NCBI GenBank assembly: GCA_930986645.1 | Contig: CAKNJS010000009.1 | Span: 1 to 64,000, forward strand | Direction of reading: 5' to 3' | DNA from: an uncultured Lachnoclostridium sp. | GTDB taxonomy: Bacteria; Bacillota; Clostridia; Lachnospirales; Lachnospiraceae | DNA length: 64,000 nucleotides | In this document: in pieces, positions 8,678 to 17,859 of the stretch | Position numbering within the stretch: the stretch's first letter is position 1 | Layout: each line of letters begins with the position of its first letter | Translations under genes and position numbers: made by a program | Notes under the pieces: model-generated | Databases searched by the model: none | Seen by the model: the letters and a program-made list of their open reading frames with translations, nothing else | Told to the model about the DNA's origin: nothing

Positions 8678-9175
8678 CTATTCCTCCGTTTCCTCTCCTT
8701 CATCATCCCCGTTATCATATGTCACATCATGAAGGCCGTCCTCGGTCTTATCTACATAAAGCTGTCCCGACAGGTGATCAATTTCATGACAGAACGCTCT
8801 TGCCAGCAGTCCTTCTCCTTCCAGTTCTATCGGATTCATCTCCTGATCGAAAGCACGTACTTTCACGTGATTCGGCCGTGTCACAATCCCCCATTTTCCG
8901 GGCACGCTTAAGCAGCCCTCTTCTCCTGTCTGCTCTCCGGATGTTTCTACGATCTCAGGATTGATCAAAACGATCGGGCCTTCTCCAACATCGATAACAA
9001 CAATCTGTTTTAAAACCCCCACCTGAGGAGCCGCAAGCCCTACACCATGATATTCATACATCGTCTCCAGCATATCTCCGATCAGGATTTTTGTCCGAAG
9101 AGTCATCTTAGGAACCACCTTGCACTGTTTCGTCAGTATATCGTCGCCTATTTCTCTTAATTGTCTGATTGCCAT
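8678..9175 (-). CDS. def: Peptide deformylase
   Basis: Removes the formyl group from new proteins. The start at 9175 (MAIRQLREIGDD) is preceded by AAGGAG; the longer frame upstream has no better signal. All three family motifs are present: GVGLAAPQVG, EEGCLSVPG with the metal-binding Cys, and HEIDHLSG with two metal-binding His and the catalytic Glu. The protein has 165 residues with an acidic C-terminal tail (EDGLHDVTYD and a run of Glu and Asp). It lies directly upstream of fmt. Confidence 0.96.
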   Translation of the reverse strand: MAIRQLREIGDDILTKQCKVVPKMTLRTKILIGDMLETMYEYHGVGLAAPQVGVLKQIVVIDVGEGPIVLINPEIVETSGEQTGEEGCLSVPGKWGIVTRPNHVKVRAFDQEMNPIELEGEGLLARAFCHEIDHLSGQLYVDKTEDGLHDVTYDNGDDEGEETEE

Positions 9176-9219
9176 AATTTTCTCCTTTTCCTTCACAGTC
9201 TGTCAGGATGATTTCGAAA

Positions 9220-11493
9220 TCACATCGGATTAAAATCAAACTGGACTCTCATCCTGTCAAACCCTGAATTTATCTCAATATATTGTTCTATTTTATCTTT
9301 TATTCCTGCCAGCAGACCATACTGCTCAGCCTTAATATATATAACCTTTCGGTAGATGTCTTTAATCTTGTCAATGCCCGGACTTGCCGGCCCGATCACC
9401 TGCACCGCCGGACAGCCGGCCTCCCGGCTGTTCTGTACTCCCGCGGCATTTTCTCTGGAAGTGATTCCCCTGATCACCCTCAGGATATATTCCCTTAGAT
9501 AATGGCATCCTTTCTCCAGCAGTGCCTCATCTGCGCCGGATACAAGCACTGCCAGCAGATTTTCCACCGGAGGATATCCCATCAATTCCCTGTACCGGAT
9601 TTCTTCCTCATAAAAAGCCTCGTAATCCTGTTCTGCAGCTGTCCTGATGGCATAATGGGAAGGATCATAGGTCTGGATCACCGCCTCACCGGGCCGGTCT
9701 CCGCGCCCAGCTCTTCCCTCCGCCTGCGTCAGCAGCTGGAAAGTACGCTCTCCGGACCGGTAATCGCCTGTATAAAGAGACATATCCGCCGCCAGTACGC
9801 CTACAAGAGTCACATTGGGGAAATCGTGCCCTTTCACAATCATCTGTGTCCCCACAAGCACGTCTGCCTCCTCATTTGCAAATGCGGACAGGATCTTCTC
9901 ATGGGCGTCTTTCTGCCTTGTCGTATCCATGTCCATCCGCAGCACTCCTGCCTGAGGAAATATTTTTCTCACGAGATCCTCGATCTGCTGAGTGCCCGCC
10001 CGGAATTCCCCGATATAGTGCGACCCGCACTCCGGGCAGACCGTAACCTTCGGCTGTTCGTATCCGCAGTAATGACAGCGCATCTTTCCGTCTCTGTGGA
10101 CAGAGAGCGAAACATCACAGTGCGGACATTTTATTACGTGCCCGCATTCTCTGCAGGAAATAAAGCCGGAATAGCCGCGCCGGTTCAAAAAGAGCATGAT
10201 CTGTTCTCCCTTCTCCAGCCGGTCCTCCATCAGTTCTCTGAGTCTTCCGCTTAAGATAGACCGGTTCCCGTTCTTTAATTCTTCCCGCATATCCGCAATG
10301 TATACCTCTGCCATCTGCTGCATGCGGGAACGGTTTCTCATCTCAAGGAGTACATACTCCCCCTGTCTTGCCCGGTACATGGCCTCCATAGACGGTGTAG
10401 CACTTCCCAGCACCACACTGGCATCCTCGGTTTTTGCCCTCTGTACCGCCGTTTCCCTCGCGTGATAGCGGGGCGTCTGTTCGCTCTTATAAGCGGTATC
10501 GTGCTCTTCATCGATCACGATAAGTCCCAGATTGGGAAAGGGAGTAAACAATGCGGATCTGGGCCCGATCATAACATCAATCTGACCTGATTTCGCCCGC
10601 ATCATCTGATCATACCGTTCCCCCGCTGATAATCTGGAGTTCATGACAGACACCCGGTCGCCGAACCTTCGGTAAAACCGCATCACAGTCTGATAAGTCA
10701 GGGCAATCTCGGGAATAAGCACGATTGCCTGCCTGCCCTGATCCACAACAGTTCGGATCATCTCCATATAGACTTCTGTCTTGCCGCTTCCGGTCACGCC
10801 GTGAATCAGATATGTCTGCCTGATCCCCCTCATATAATCTTCCCGGAACCGGCTGATCACGTGCTGCTGCTCCGGCGTATATACAATTTTCTTTTCCTGT
10901 CTCACGGTCTGTCTGACCGGATTTCTGAAAATCTGTTCCGTCTCGACCCGGAGCACGCCCTGCTCCTCCAGTGCACGTATCACCGGCATAGTGATATTCA
11001 GCTTCTTTGTAACCAGATCATATTCCAGAACAGGATCGTCCAAAAGCGCCTCCATCAGTCTTGCCCTTGCTTTCTGGTTCTTTTCCTGATAATAATGAAG
11101 CTGGCGTTTTCCCGTCTCCTCATCCAGCAGAAGCCTCAGCTTCTTCTTTACCTTTGCGTTCTCTTTATGTTTGATGGGAAGCACAGTCTTCAGCGCCTGA
11201 ATCATGGTGCCTCCGTAATTAGATTTCATCCAAGCTGCCAGAGACACCAGTTTAGCCTCAATCTCTACGGCGCGCTCCGGAATTTCAATAATGTCTTTCA
11301 CCTTGGAAAGATCATAATCACACTTCTCGGAAATACCCGTCACATAGCCCCTGATCTTTCTGTTCCCTTTTCCGAACGGAACAATAACCCCCATACCGGG
11401 CTCCACTCTGCCCTCCATGGATTCCGGAATCCGGTACTGAAATATCTTATCCAGTTTTTCATGCTGTATATCTACAATAACGTCTGCAAACAC
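9220..11493 (-). CDS. priA: Primosomal replication-restart helicase PriA
   Basis: 3'-5' helicase that reloads the replisome at stalled forks. The 757-residue protein has an N-terminal DNA-binding domain, a Walker A GVTGSGKT (about residue 231), DEEHD in motif II, and a zinc-binding insertion with paired cysteines (CRECG, CPHC, CHYCG, CPECG), then helicase motifs such as QAEGRAGRG. The start codon is GTG at 11493 with AAGGGA upstream, 4 bases after murE. A small PriA-unlike loop near residues 690-705 (RENAAGVQNSREAG) is the only irregular part. Confidence 0.96.
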   Translation of the reverse strand: MFADVIVDIQHEKLDKIFQYRIPESMEGRVEPGMGVIVPFGKGNRKIRGYVTGISEKCDYDLSKVKDIIEIPERAVEIEAKLVSLAAWMKSNYGGTMIQALKTVLPIKHKENAKVKKKLRLLLDEETGKRQLHYYQEKNQKARARLMEALLDDPVLEYDLVTKKLNITMPVIRALEEQGVLRVETEQIFRNPVRQTVRQEKKIVYTPEQQHVISRFREDYMRGIRQTYLIHGVTGSGKTEVYMEMIRTVVDQGRQAIVLIPEIALTYQTVMRFYRRFGDRVSVMNSRLSAGERYDQMMRAKSGQIDVMIGPRSALFTPFPNLGLIVIDEEHDTAYKSEQTPRYHARETAVQRAKTEDASVVLGSATPSMEAMYRARQGEYVLLEMRNRSRMQQMAEVYIADMREELKNGNRSILSGRLRELMEDRLEKGEQIMLFLNRRGYSGFISCRECGHVIKCPHCDVSLSVHRDGKMRCHYCGYEQPKVTVCPECGSHYIGEFRAGTQQIEDLVRKIFPQAGVLRMDMDTTRQKDAHEKILSAFANEEADVLVGTQMIVKGHDFPNVTLVGVLAADMSLYTGDYRSGERTFQLLTQAEGRAGRGDRPGEAVIQTYDPSHYAIRTAAEQDYEAFYEEEIRYRELMGYPPVENLLAVLVSGADEALLEKGCHYLREYILRVIRGITSRENAAGVQNSREAGCPAVQVIGPASPGIDKIKDIYRKVIYIKAEQYGLLAGIKDKIEQYIEINSGFDRMRVQFDFNPM

Positions 11494-11497
11494 GCGG

Positions 11498-12967
11498 TTA
11501 TTTCCCTTCTTTCAGCTCTTCGAGCACCTCCGCGATCAGGACACGCTCATCCATCGGATATTTCACTCCTCTGATCTCCTGATAGTCCTCATGCCCCTTG
11601 CCGGCAAGAACGATCACATCCCCCGGCTGTCCGTGGGCAATTGCATATTTAATTGCCTCTTTACGGTCACAGATTTCCACATATTTCCCGTCTGTCTTTC
11701 CGATTCCGGTCTTGATATCATCAATGATTGCCTGCGGTTCCTCAAATCTGGGATTATCAGAAGTGATTATCGTAAGATCTGCAAGCCGGCCGGATACTTC
11801 TCCCATCTCGTACCGGCGTTCCTTTGACCGATTGCCCCCGCATCCGAACAGGCAGACAAGACGTTTCGGATTGTACTCTTTCAGTGTGGTGAGAAGACTC
11901 TCAAGACTCATTGCATTATGTGCGTAATCGATCATCAGCGTAAAATCATCTGAGACTTTGACCATCTCAATACGCCCTTTTACTTTCGCCTTTTTCAGTG
12001 CATCCTTAATTTTCTCCACAGGCACATTGAAATGACGGCATACCGAAATCGCTGTCAGGGAATTATAAACGCTGAACGTGCCTGGAATATCTATCTCCAC
12101 ATCAAAATCCATCAGCCCCGCCACATGGTATGCAACCCCCAGATAGCCCGGTCTGGATACAAGCTGTACATTCTCTGCTCTCAGATCAGCCTCCTTCGAA
12201 AACCCGAAAGTCTCCACCCGGCATGCAGCTCCGCTGAATACATCGCGGAAATACTTATCGTCAACATTTGCTATGCCCAGCTTGCACTGCTTAAAAAGAA
12301 GTCCCTTACACCTCTTGTAATCGTCAAAATCCTTGTGCTCATTGGGCCCGATATGATCCCTTCCGAGATTCGTAAATATTCCAATCTCAAACGGAATGCC
12401 GGATGTACGGTGAAGCATCAGTCCCTGAGACGAAACTTCCATTACAACACAGTCGCACCCCGCTTCCACCATCTGTGCAAAATACTGCTGGATCGTATAA
12501 GACTCGGGCGTTGTATTCGACGCCGGTATCTTCTTATCGCCGATAATTGCCTCGATCGTGCCTATAAGCCCTACTTTATAACCCACGCTGTCAAGAATGG
12601 ATTTAATCATATAGGTTGTAGTAGTCTTGCCTTTCGTTCCCGTTATGCCGATAATTTTCATCTTTTCCGCCGGGTATCCGAAATAGGCGGCCGACATAAG
12701 CGCCAGAGCATATCTCGTATCCTCTACGCGGATCACCGTCACATTTTCATCCACCTGTACTTCGCGTTCTACAACCACAGCCGCCGCTCCCTTTGAGACG
12801 ACATCCGGAATAAATTTATGTCCGTCCGATACAGCGCCGCTGATGCAGACAAAAACAGAACCTTCTTCTACTTTTCTCGAATCATTGACAAGCGAAGCAG
12901 CCTCAATTCCGTCACTTCCCTGCACGACTTCATAATCCAGACGTTCCAGTAATTTATCTAATCTCAC
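11498..12967 (-). CDS. murE: UDP-MurNAc-tripeptide synthetase, DAP type
   Basis: Adds the third amino acid to the peptidoglycan precursor. I place the start at GTG 12967 (protein VRLDKLLERL) because GGAGG lies 9 bases upstream, whereas the ATG at 12994 has no ribosome site. Motifs: ATP loop GTKGKTTT, NTTPES, HNAMSLE, and DNPRFEEP near residue 405; the DNPR sequence is the recognised mark of meso-diaminopimelate selection rather than lysine. First gene of the long operon, with a promoter at 13024-13052. Confidence 0.94.
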   Translation of the reverse strand: MRLDKLLERLDYEVVQGSDGIEAASLVNDSRKVEEGSVFVCISGAVSDGHKFIPDVVSKGAAAVVVEREVQVDENVTVIRVEDTRYALALMSAAYFGYPAEKMKIIGITGTKGKTTTTYMIKSILDSVGYKVGLIGTIEAIIGDKKIPASNTTPESYTIQQYFAQMVEAGCDCVVMEVSSQGLMLHRTSGIPFEIGIFTNLGRDHIGPNEHKDFDDYKRCKGLLFKQCKLGIANVDDKYFRDVFSGAACRVETFGFSKEADLRAENVQLVSRPGYLGVAYHVAGLMDFDVEIDIPGTFSVYNSLTAISVCRHFNVPVEKIKDALKKAKVKGRIEMVKVSDDFTLMIDYAHNAMSLESLLTTLKEYNPKRLVCLFGCGGNRSKERRYEMGEVSGRLADLTIITSDNPRFEEPQAIIDDIKTGIGKTDGKYVEICDRKEAIKYAIAHGQPGDVIVLAGKGHEDYQEIRGVKYPMDERVLIAEVLEELKEGK

Positions 12968-13023
12968 GATACACTTCCTCCTGCTCATTTTCATTTAATG
13001 AAGAGAATAAATTAACACAATAT

Positions 13024-13052
13024 AGGATAACACAATACAGAATGTGTTGCAA
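13024..13052 (-). promoter_or_regulatory. Predicted sigma-A promoter of the murE-thiN operon
   Basis: On the minus strand TTGCAA is followed after 17 bases by TATCCT. The -10 lies about 57 bases upstream of the chosen GTG of murE. No other good promoter was noticed until rpe, which agrees with a single long operon. Confidence 0.55.
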
Positions 13053-13090
13053 AGTTAACTTCCGATTTTTCGTACCGGCTCAGCAGAAGA

Positions 13091-13131
13091 AAAGCAGGAA
13101 AATGGCGTCAGGTGAGCCGTTTTCCTGCTTT
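13091..13131 (-). terminator. Intrinsic terminator after the J-domain gene
   Basis: Arms 13091-13106 and 13116-13131 pair over 16 bp with one G-T wobble and a 9-base loop. On the minus strand the stem is followed by TTTTCTTCT. It lies downstream of the J-domain gene and upstream of the murE promoter, separating the two units. Confidence 0.75.
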
Positions 13132-13221
13132 GTTACTTGAAGTTATTTCCTGTAACCGGAGCTGGTATCAATTTTGTAATCCATCTGCGGATACGTGAAT
13201 CAGACTGCCGCAGATGAATAT

Positions 13222-13986
13222 CTAAATATAATATCCTCCTCCATACCCGCCGCAGCACAATCCGCCGCCTCCGCAGCAGAGGTTGCACAGAAGATTAGCT
13301 ATGCACAGCTTTGCGCAGCAGCTTGTGTCAAATGTCCCCGGATATCCGTATGTACTCTGCCGCTGCTGATACCATGTTCCGCCGTTCTGCAGGCGCTGCA
13401 GCAGCATCTGATACTGTGTGTTATCCGGTTCAAGTCTGACAGCTTCTCTGGCCTGTTCCAGTGCTGTAACATTATTGCCCAGACCGGAATTTGCGGATGC
13501 GCTGTAGAAATACCAGAGCGCGCTCCTGTCTTTGATCCCGTCAAGCACATTGAGTGCTTCCCTGTAATGTCCGCTGCGTATATAATTTGCAGCCGCGCGG
13601 AGATGGATGTCTTCTTCTGTCTCCTTCCGGCTCTGCTGTCCTCTGCCATATGAACCGGAATTTCCAAAAGGATCTCCGCCAAACGGGCCGTATCCGCCAA
13701 AATCTCCAAAGCCGCCGAACGGACCATAATCCCCATAGGAGCCGCCGTATCCGCTCCCGGAGCTGTTCTGGCTGCTGCTTTCTGACGAATATCCTTTCTC
13801 ACGCTCATCCATAATCTGCTGATAAGCCTGCTGTACTTCTTTAAATTTTGCCTCCGCCTCGTCTTTATGCGGATTATTAATATTGGCATCCGGATGATAT
13901 TTCCGGCTCAGTCTGCGATAGGCCTTCTTTATCTCTTCATCCGATGCATTTCTATCCACACCAAGTATGCTGTATGGATCTGACAT
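13222..13986 (-). CDS. J-domain (DnaJ-like) protein with TPR-like C-terminus
   Basis: Probably an Hsp70 co-chaperone with a special client; not the general DnaJ. Residues 4-65 form a J domain with the essential HPD motif (KYHPDANI). A Gly/Ser/Phe/Tyr-rich linker follows (about 70-125), then two TPR-like helices (about 130-200) and an unusual end rich in Cys, Gly and Tyr ([26 protein letters not shown]). The zinc-finger and C-terminal substrate domains of true DnaJ are missing. It follows the zinc-ribbon gene by about 50 bases and ends at the terminator at 13091-13131. Confidence 0.8.
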   Translation of the reverse strand: MSDPYSILGVDRNASDEEIKKAYRRLSRKYHPDANINNPHKDEAEAKFKEVQQAYQQIMDEREKGYSSESSSQNSSGSGYGGSYGDYGPFGGFGDFGGYGPFGGDPFGNSGSYGRGQQSRKETEEDIHLRAAANYIRSGHYREALNVLDGIKDRSALWYFYSASANSGLGNNVTALEQAREAVRLEPDNTQYQMLLQRLQNGGTWYQQRQSTYGYPGTFDTSCCAKLCIANLLCNLCCGGGGLCCGGYGGGYYI

Positions 13987-14013
13987 TTCCTTTCTCCCTT
14001 CAGCTTTGATCTG

Positions 14014-14038
14014 CCGGCACAGCGTTATCTGCTGCCGG
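14014..14038. repeat. Short hairpin between zinc-ribbon and J-domain genes
   Basis: CCGGCACAG pairs with CTGCTGCCGG (one bulged C) around a 6-base loop. There is no T-run, so it may be an mRNA-stability or spacer hairpin between the two genes rather than a terminator. Confidence 0.45.
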
Positions 14039-14446
14039 TCAGCTCTTTTTTATAAATGTAGTGCCGCACTTCGGACATCTTACTTCAATCTTTCCCTTGC
14101 CTTTGGGTATACGGATCTTCTGCTTACATGACGGACATGTATAGATATGGTACACCTTTCTCTGCTTCCATATATTCTTCTGTTTCTGGAAGAAATTTCT
14201 GATTCCGTACGTTTTCGCAAGAAAAGCCTGATTTTCCGAATAGCGTTTGCTCACGTTTCTTGAAAACACCCGGAAATAACAGTAGATGACAAAAAACCAT
14301 CCTGCAAGATACAAAATCAGCGAAATCGGCCTGTTACCCAGCAGTGCTGATACAATAACTAAAATAAGACCGATAACAAGAAGAAATTTAGAAAGCTGGT
14401 CAATTCCATATCTTCCCTGCATAAACCGCATAAATTTTTCTTTCAT
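14039..14446 (-). CDS. Small membrane protein with C-terminal zinc ribbon
   Basis: No functional name can be given. The 135-residue protein has two predicted membrane helices (about residues 19-36 and 41-60), a basic linker, and a C-terminal zinc ribbon with CPSC (residues 103-106) and CPKC (124-127) spaced about 18 residues. Such proteins are common hypothetical genes in Lachnospiraceae. It is read after the DUF4340 gene and before the J-domain gene. The start ATG has AAGGAC upstream. Confidence 0.7.
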   Translation of the reverse strand: MKEKFMRFMQGRYGIDQLSKFLLVIGLILVIVSALLGNRPISLILYLAGWFFVIYCYFRVFSRNVSKRYSENQAFLAKTYGIRNFFQKQKNIWKQRKVYHIYTCPSCKQKIRIPKGKGKIEVRCPKCGTTFIKKS

Positions 14447-14482
14447 TTACACCCGTCCTTTTCAATGAAATGAATGCTGCCT

Positions 14483-14509
14483 CTTCTGAAGGGGCAGGCC
14501 CCTTAGAAG
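14483..14509. repeat. Strong tetraloop hairpin upstream of the zinc-ribbon gene
   Basis: CTTCT plus AAGGGG pairs with CCCCTT plus AGAAG: 11 bp with one bulged G and a 4-base loop. It lies in the 138-base gap after the DUF4340 gene, in the leader of the next gene. No T-run follows on either strand, so simple termination is unlikely. Confidence 0.6.
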
Positions 14510-14584
14510 CGCCCCTCAGAATTTCAGTATGGAATATATTTTCTACCGTTTTTCCTGCAAAGTCAATTAAATTCCTATAAATTC

Positions 14585-15493
14585 TTACACATTCAGGATA
14601 TTGCCGCATATCTCATCTGAAATCAGATATACGATTCGCGAGTCATTCATCATCACATACCGATTCCCGTTTCCGTCTTCATTTCCGATATACAGTGTAA
14701 GGATCTGGTCTTCATCATTCTGTGTATATATTGCCTCCACTGTAATTCGGGAATCCTCGTCCAGACCGTACATTGCGAGATCTTCATCTTCCACGGAATA
14801 ATCCGCCACCTCGGAAAGTGTCACTGCTCCTAACCCGCCTGCTATTGCTGCCATATCCTCTGTCTGGTCATCATTCTCACTGTCATAAATCGTTGTCACG
14901 CCATTCTGGGTGATCACTTCTTTCACGAGGTTGCCGCTTCCGATGCTCGGGTAATCATCAAGCTGCGCCATATCATCCAGTGCATGGTTGAACGGATCGA
15001 TCACACTGCTTCCTACAGTATAGACGGTATCGCTCCCGTCTTTCATCACGTAATAATCATCGCCTGTCATATCTCCGAAAAGGAGTTCTGTTACATTGCC
15101 GTCTGCATCCGTGTATTCTATTGTATACACCGGATCATCCAGTCCGTAGGCCTCGATGGAATCCCCGTCTGTCAGTTTCCGGTCAGCCGTAATGCTCCCC
15201 GCTGTCTCCGCCATCTCTTCCGGATAGCTCTGTTTCAGCGGGAAATCTTTATCCGGAGTATAGTACCACCGGTCATCTTCTTTATTAAGTTCCAGATCAC
15301 CGTTTCCCACATTGAATTTAAAAGATACTATCTCATCTGCAGAAGTTTCTGTCACATGAACAGCTGCCGCCTCCTGCTGCTCTTTCTCCTTTTTCTCCTG
15401 TCCGGTATTCCACGCCCTGAGTGCGAAATACGCTGCCAGCATCAGGACGAGGATGGCCAGAAGAATAAGGGCGCCTCTATTTTTCTTTCTCAT
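14585..15493 (-). CDS. DUF4340 protein of a Gld-like ABC export unit
   Basis: Accessory protein with one N-terminal membrane segment (about residues 7-25) and a long extracellular part. Repeated motifs such as SFKFNVGNGDLEL, YGLDDPVYTIEYTD and MYGLDEDSRITVE are typical of the DUF4340 fold, which occurs next to Gld-type ABC transporters. The start at 15493 overlaps the stop of the upstream gene as ATGA and has a GGAGGAG site. It is the last gene of the four-gene exporter unit; the cargo is unknown. Confidence 0.75.
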   Translation of the reverse strand: MRKKNRGALILLAILVLMLAAYFALRAWNTGQEKKEKEQQEAAAVHVTETSADEIVSFKFNVGNGDLELNKEDDRWYYTPDKDFPLKQSYPEEMAETAGSITADRKLTDGDSIEAYGLDDPVYTIEYTDADGNVTELLFGDMTGDDYYVMKDGSDTVYTVGSSVIDPFNHALDDMAQLDDYPSIGSGNLVKEVITQNGVTTIYDSENDDQTEDMAAIAGGLGAVTLSEVADYSVEDEDLAMYGLDEDSRITVEAIYTQNDEDQILTLYIGNEDGNGNRYVMMNDSRIVYLISDEICGNILNV

Positions 15494-16980
15494 GCTCTTC
15501 TCCTCCTGAACCATACAACAAAGCCGCCGATCAGGATTACCGCCGGGATTCCGAAGATCACAAAGAAGCTGAGCAGTCCTGTATGCTGCATCGTATTATA
15601 CTCTGTCCCCAGACTCTTTGCCTCGATGGAAAGATTCTGTACTCCGTCGAAATTGGCTGTCACGGCATTCATGAAGAGTTGTGTATTTTCAAGCTGAGGG
15701 AAGGTGTCAGTGATCGACTGGTCGATCAGACTGCCTGCAGAGATTACAGTAAGCCTGCTTTCTTTCTCCTCCGCACTGCTGTCCGCTGTTCCGTCATCTG
15801 ACGCACTGCTGCCGGATGTGTCTTCCGCATCGCCGCTGCCGGAATCTTCCTCATTTTTGATGGTCTCTGACGCCACCGCACCGAGTGCGTAGCTTCCCTG
15901 TTCCTGCGTGCTTTCTGTCACCGCATATGCCTGATCCGACGAGGACATAAAAGCAGATGTGGAAATTGTATCCCGCTGCGGATCATTCAGATTCATACCG
16001 TGCGCATTCGTAAGCAGTACCATCTCCGAAGAGATTCCGTCCGCCATATCTCCGGATACCGAAAGTTCCGGGAAAATATAATAGTAATTTCCCTGATAGC
16101 ATCTCGTCGGATCGGCAATGTATCCGTCTGCAGCCTCAATGCCGTACTCGCTTAATATCCCTGCCAGATTCGGAAGATCGGCTGAGCTTGTATCACCGAA
16201 CAGGACCATGACTTTTCCGCCGTCCGCAAGATAGTCCCTGAGCATCTGTGCCTCATCCTCCGAGAGATCTGCAGTCGGTGCATCCATAAGAAGCAGATCA
16301 CAGTCCTCCGGGACTGACGTGGTCATAAGAAGATTCACTTCCGAGAGCGTATAGCTGTTCTTTTCCATCAGATCCGTAACTGTCGTGGAAAGCGTACTCT
16401 CCCCGTGCCCTGTCGTCTGATAGATTGTATGGTCTGTATCATTTGTCACATAGTTGACTGCTCCGGTCAGCTGTCCTTCCCCGTCGAATTCTGTGTAGGA
16501 TGTAGTCCCGTAATAATAGTATGAATACTGATCCATCACCAGAATATCATCAAAAGATACCGTGGTTGTCTTTCCTGTATCTGCACAGGACACAACAATC
16601 GTATTCTCCGTTGTGTCATAATCCGTAAGAGCAGACGGGTGAAGCACCGGATCGATCCACTCTGCGCTGATCTTATCTGACAGAGCGGCATATCTGCTGA
16701 GAAATGTAGTGATCCGCTCATCTGTGTCATCTTTTACCGCCAATATGGTCATATCGACCTCTTTATCCAGACTGTCCAGCAGATCACGCGTTGTATCCGA
16801 TATGTCATAGATCTTCGTGCTGCTTACATCCACATTGCGGTAAGCCTCCGGGATCTGCCCGATAATCAGATTGAATACTATCACAACAGCCAGTACAAGC
16901 ACAGTCAATCCTACACTGTATGCTCCGTGCCTTGTGCCTGACGTGCGGAATATGTTTTTCAATGCTTTTATTCTGTTCAT
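15490..16980 (-). CDS. GldG-type auxiliary protein of ABC exporter
   Basis: Matches the family of uncharacterised ABC auxiliary proteins (GldG-like, DUF4350 type). There is a membrane helix near residues 20-42 and another at the C-terminus (about 470-490, followed by WFRRRRA), with a large extracytoplasmic region between them. The region contains a Rossmann-like sequence typical of these proteins (DLLLMDAPTADLS, GGKVMVLFGD). A low-complexity Ser/Asp/Glu stretch (about residues 375-400) is probably a flexible linker. Directly after the permease gene with a 12-base gap. Confidence 0.8.
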   Translation of the reverse strand: MNRIKALKNIFRTSGTRHGAYSVGLTVLVLAVVIVFNLIIGQIPEAYRNVDVSSTKIYDISDTTRDLLDSLDKEVDMTILAVKDDTDERITTFLSRYAALSDKISAEWIDPVLHPSALTDYDTTENTIVVSCADTGKTTTVSFDDILVMDQYSYYYYGTTSYTEFDGEGQLTGAVNYVTNDTDHTIYQTTGHGESTLSTTVTDLMEKNSYTLSEVNLLMTTSVPEDCDLLLMDAPTADLSEDEAQMLRDYLADGGKVMVLFGDTSSADLPNLAGILSEYGIEAADGYIADPTRCYQGNYYYIFPELSVSGDMADGISSEMVLLTNAHGMNLNDPQRDTISTSAFMSSSDQAYAVTESTQEQGSYALGAVASETIKNEEDSGSGDAEDTSGSSASDDGTADSSAEEKESRLTVISAGSLIDQSITDTFPQLENTQLFMNAVTANFDGVQNLSIEAKSLGTEYNTMQHTGLLSFFVIFGIPAVILIGGFVVWFRRRRA

Positions 16981-16992
16981 GATCCGGCCCTC

Positions 16993-17859
16993 CTAACTCC
17001 AGCGTCTCTTCTGAATCGACTGTACCGTCAGAAATACAAACACCACGATAACTGACAGATACAAGGCGATTCCCGTCACATCCACAATGCTGTTTTCCGT
17101 AATATCCGTAAACACATCTGCCAGCGCCAGTCTTCCAAGCAGATTCGTTAGCAGATTCTCATAGAGTTCCCGCTTTACCACAAATACAATAACCGCCGCT
17201 GCCGCGCCGATGATTTCCACTGCACCGGATATCAGTGCATTTCCGGTCATATGCCAGATATAGAAAGCCGCAATTGACAGAAGAATCAGTATCCCTGCAA
17301 GACCGCTTACGGCGGATACCGGAAGCATGGACAAAATACCATCCCACAGATACAAGACAAGAAGTATCCCGAACGTACTGATAAACGCAATCATCTGGCT
17401 TTCCGTCAGGGAAGACAGGAACATTCCGATTGCCGCATAGACGCACCCAAGCAGGAAAAACACACCGATCGAAATATAGTCCACTGTAAGGTACGCGGTT
17501 CCCTGTGATTTTATGATCAGAGGGAATATACAGAAAATCACATTCGGAATTGCGATCACCGTCACCATAGCAAGATATTTGCCCATAACAACTTTTCCCA
17601 GACTCACAGGCGCCGTGAGAAGGAGCTGGTCTGTCCTGTTTCTTCTCTCCTCCGAAAAGCTCCGCATAGTAATCAGAGGAATCCCCACAATAAATACAAT
17701 CAGAGAGCCGGACAGTGTATAAGAAAAGTACGGATAACCTGATACAAGGTTATAAGCCATAAAATAGATTCCCGTAAAGGCGATCAGAAACGCCACAAAC
17801 ACACAGCCGACCATGGACTGAAAATACGACCTCAGTTCTCTTTTATAAATCGCCAGCAT
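16993..17859 (-). CDS. ABC-2 type permease (GldF-like)
   Basis: Membrane subunit of the exporter. The start at 17859 (MLAIYKRELRSYF) is chosen because GGGAGGAGG lies upstream and the usual ABC-2 permease N-terminus begins IYKREL. Six hydrophobic segments are visible, with RSFSEERRNRTDQLLLTAPVS as the conserved cytosolic loop that contacts the ATPase. It overlaps the end of the ATPase gene by 17 bases, so the two subunits are made together. Confidence 0.85.
   Translation of the reverse strand: MLAIYKRELRSYFQSMVGCVFVAFLIAFTGIYFMAYNLVSGYPYFSYTLSGSLIVFIVGIPLITMRSFSEERRNRTDQLLLTAPVSLGKVVMGKYLAMVTVIAIPNVIFCIFPLIIKSQGTAYLTVDYISIGVFFLLGCVYAAIGMFLSSLTESQMIAFISTFGILLVLYLWDGILSMLPVSAVSGLAGILILLSIAAFYIWHMTGNALISGAVEIIGAAAAVIVFVVKRELYENLLTNLLGRLALADVFTDITENSIVDVTGIALYLSVIVVFVFLTVQSIQKRRWS

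Noticed and set aside
13195-13653. A 152-codon plus-strand frame opposite the J-domain gene
   Set aside because: Cys/Ala-rich mirror of the Gly/Cys-rich J-domain protein tail; no ribosome site.
14400-14609. 69-codon minus-strand frame across the hairpin gap
   Set aside because: Overlaps two real genes, no ribosome site, no recognisable sequence.
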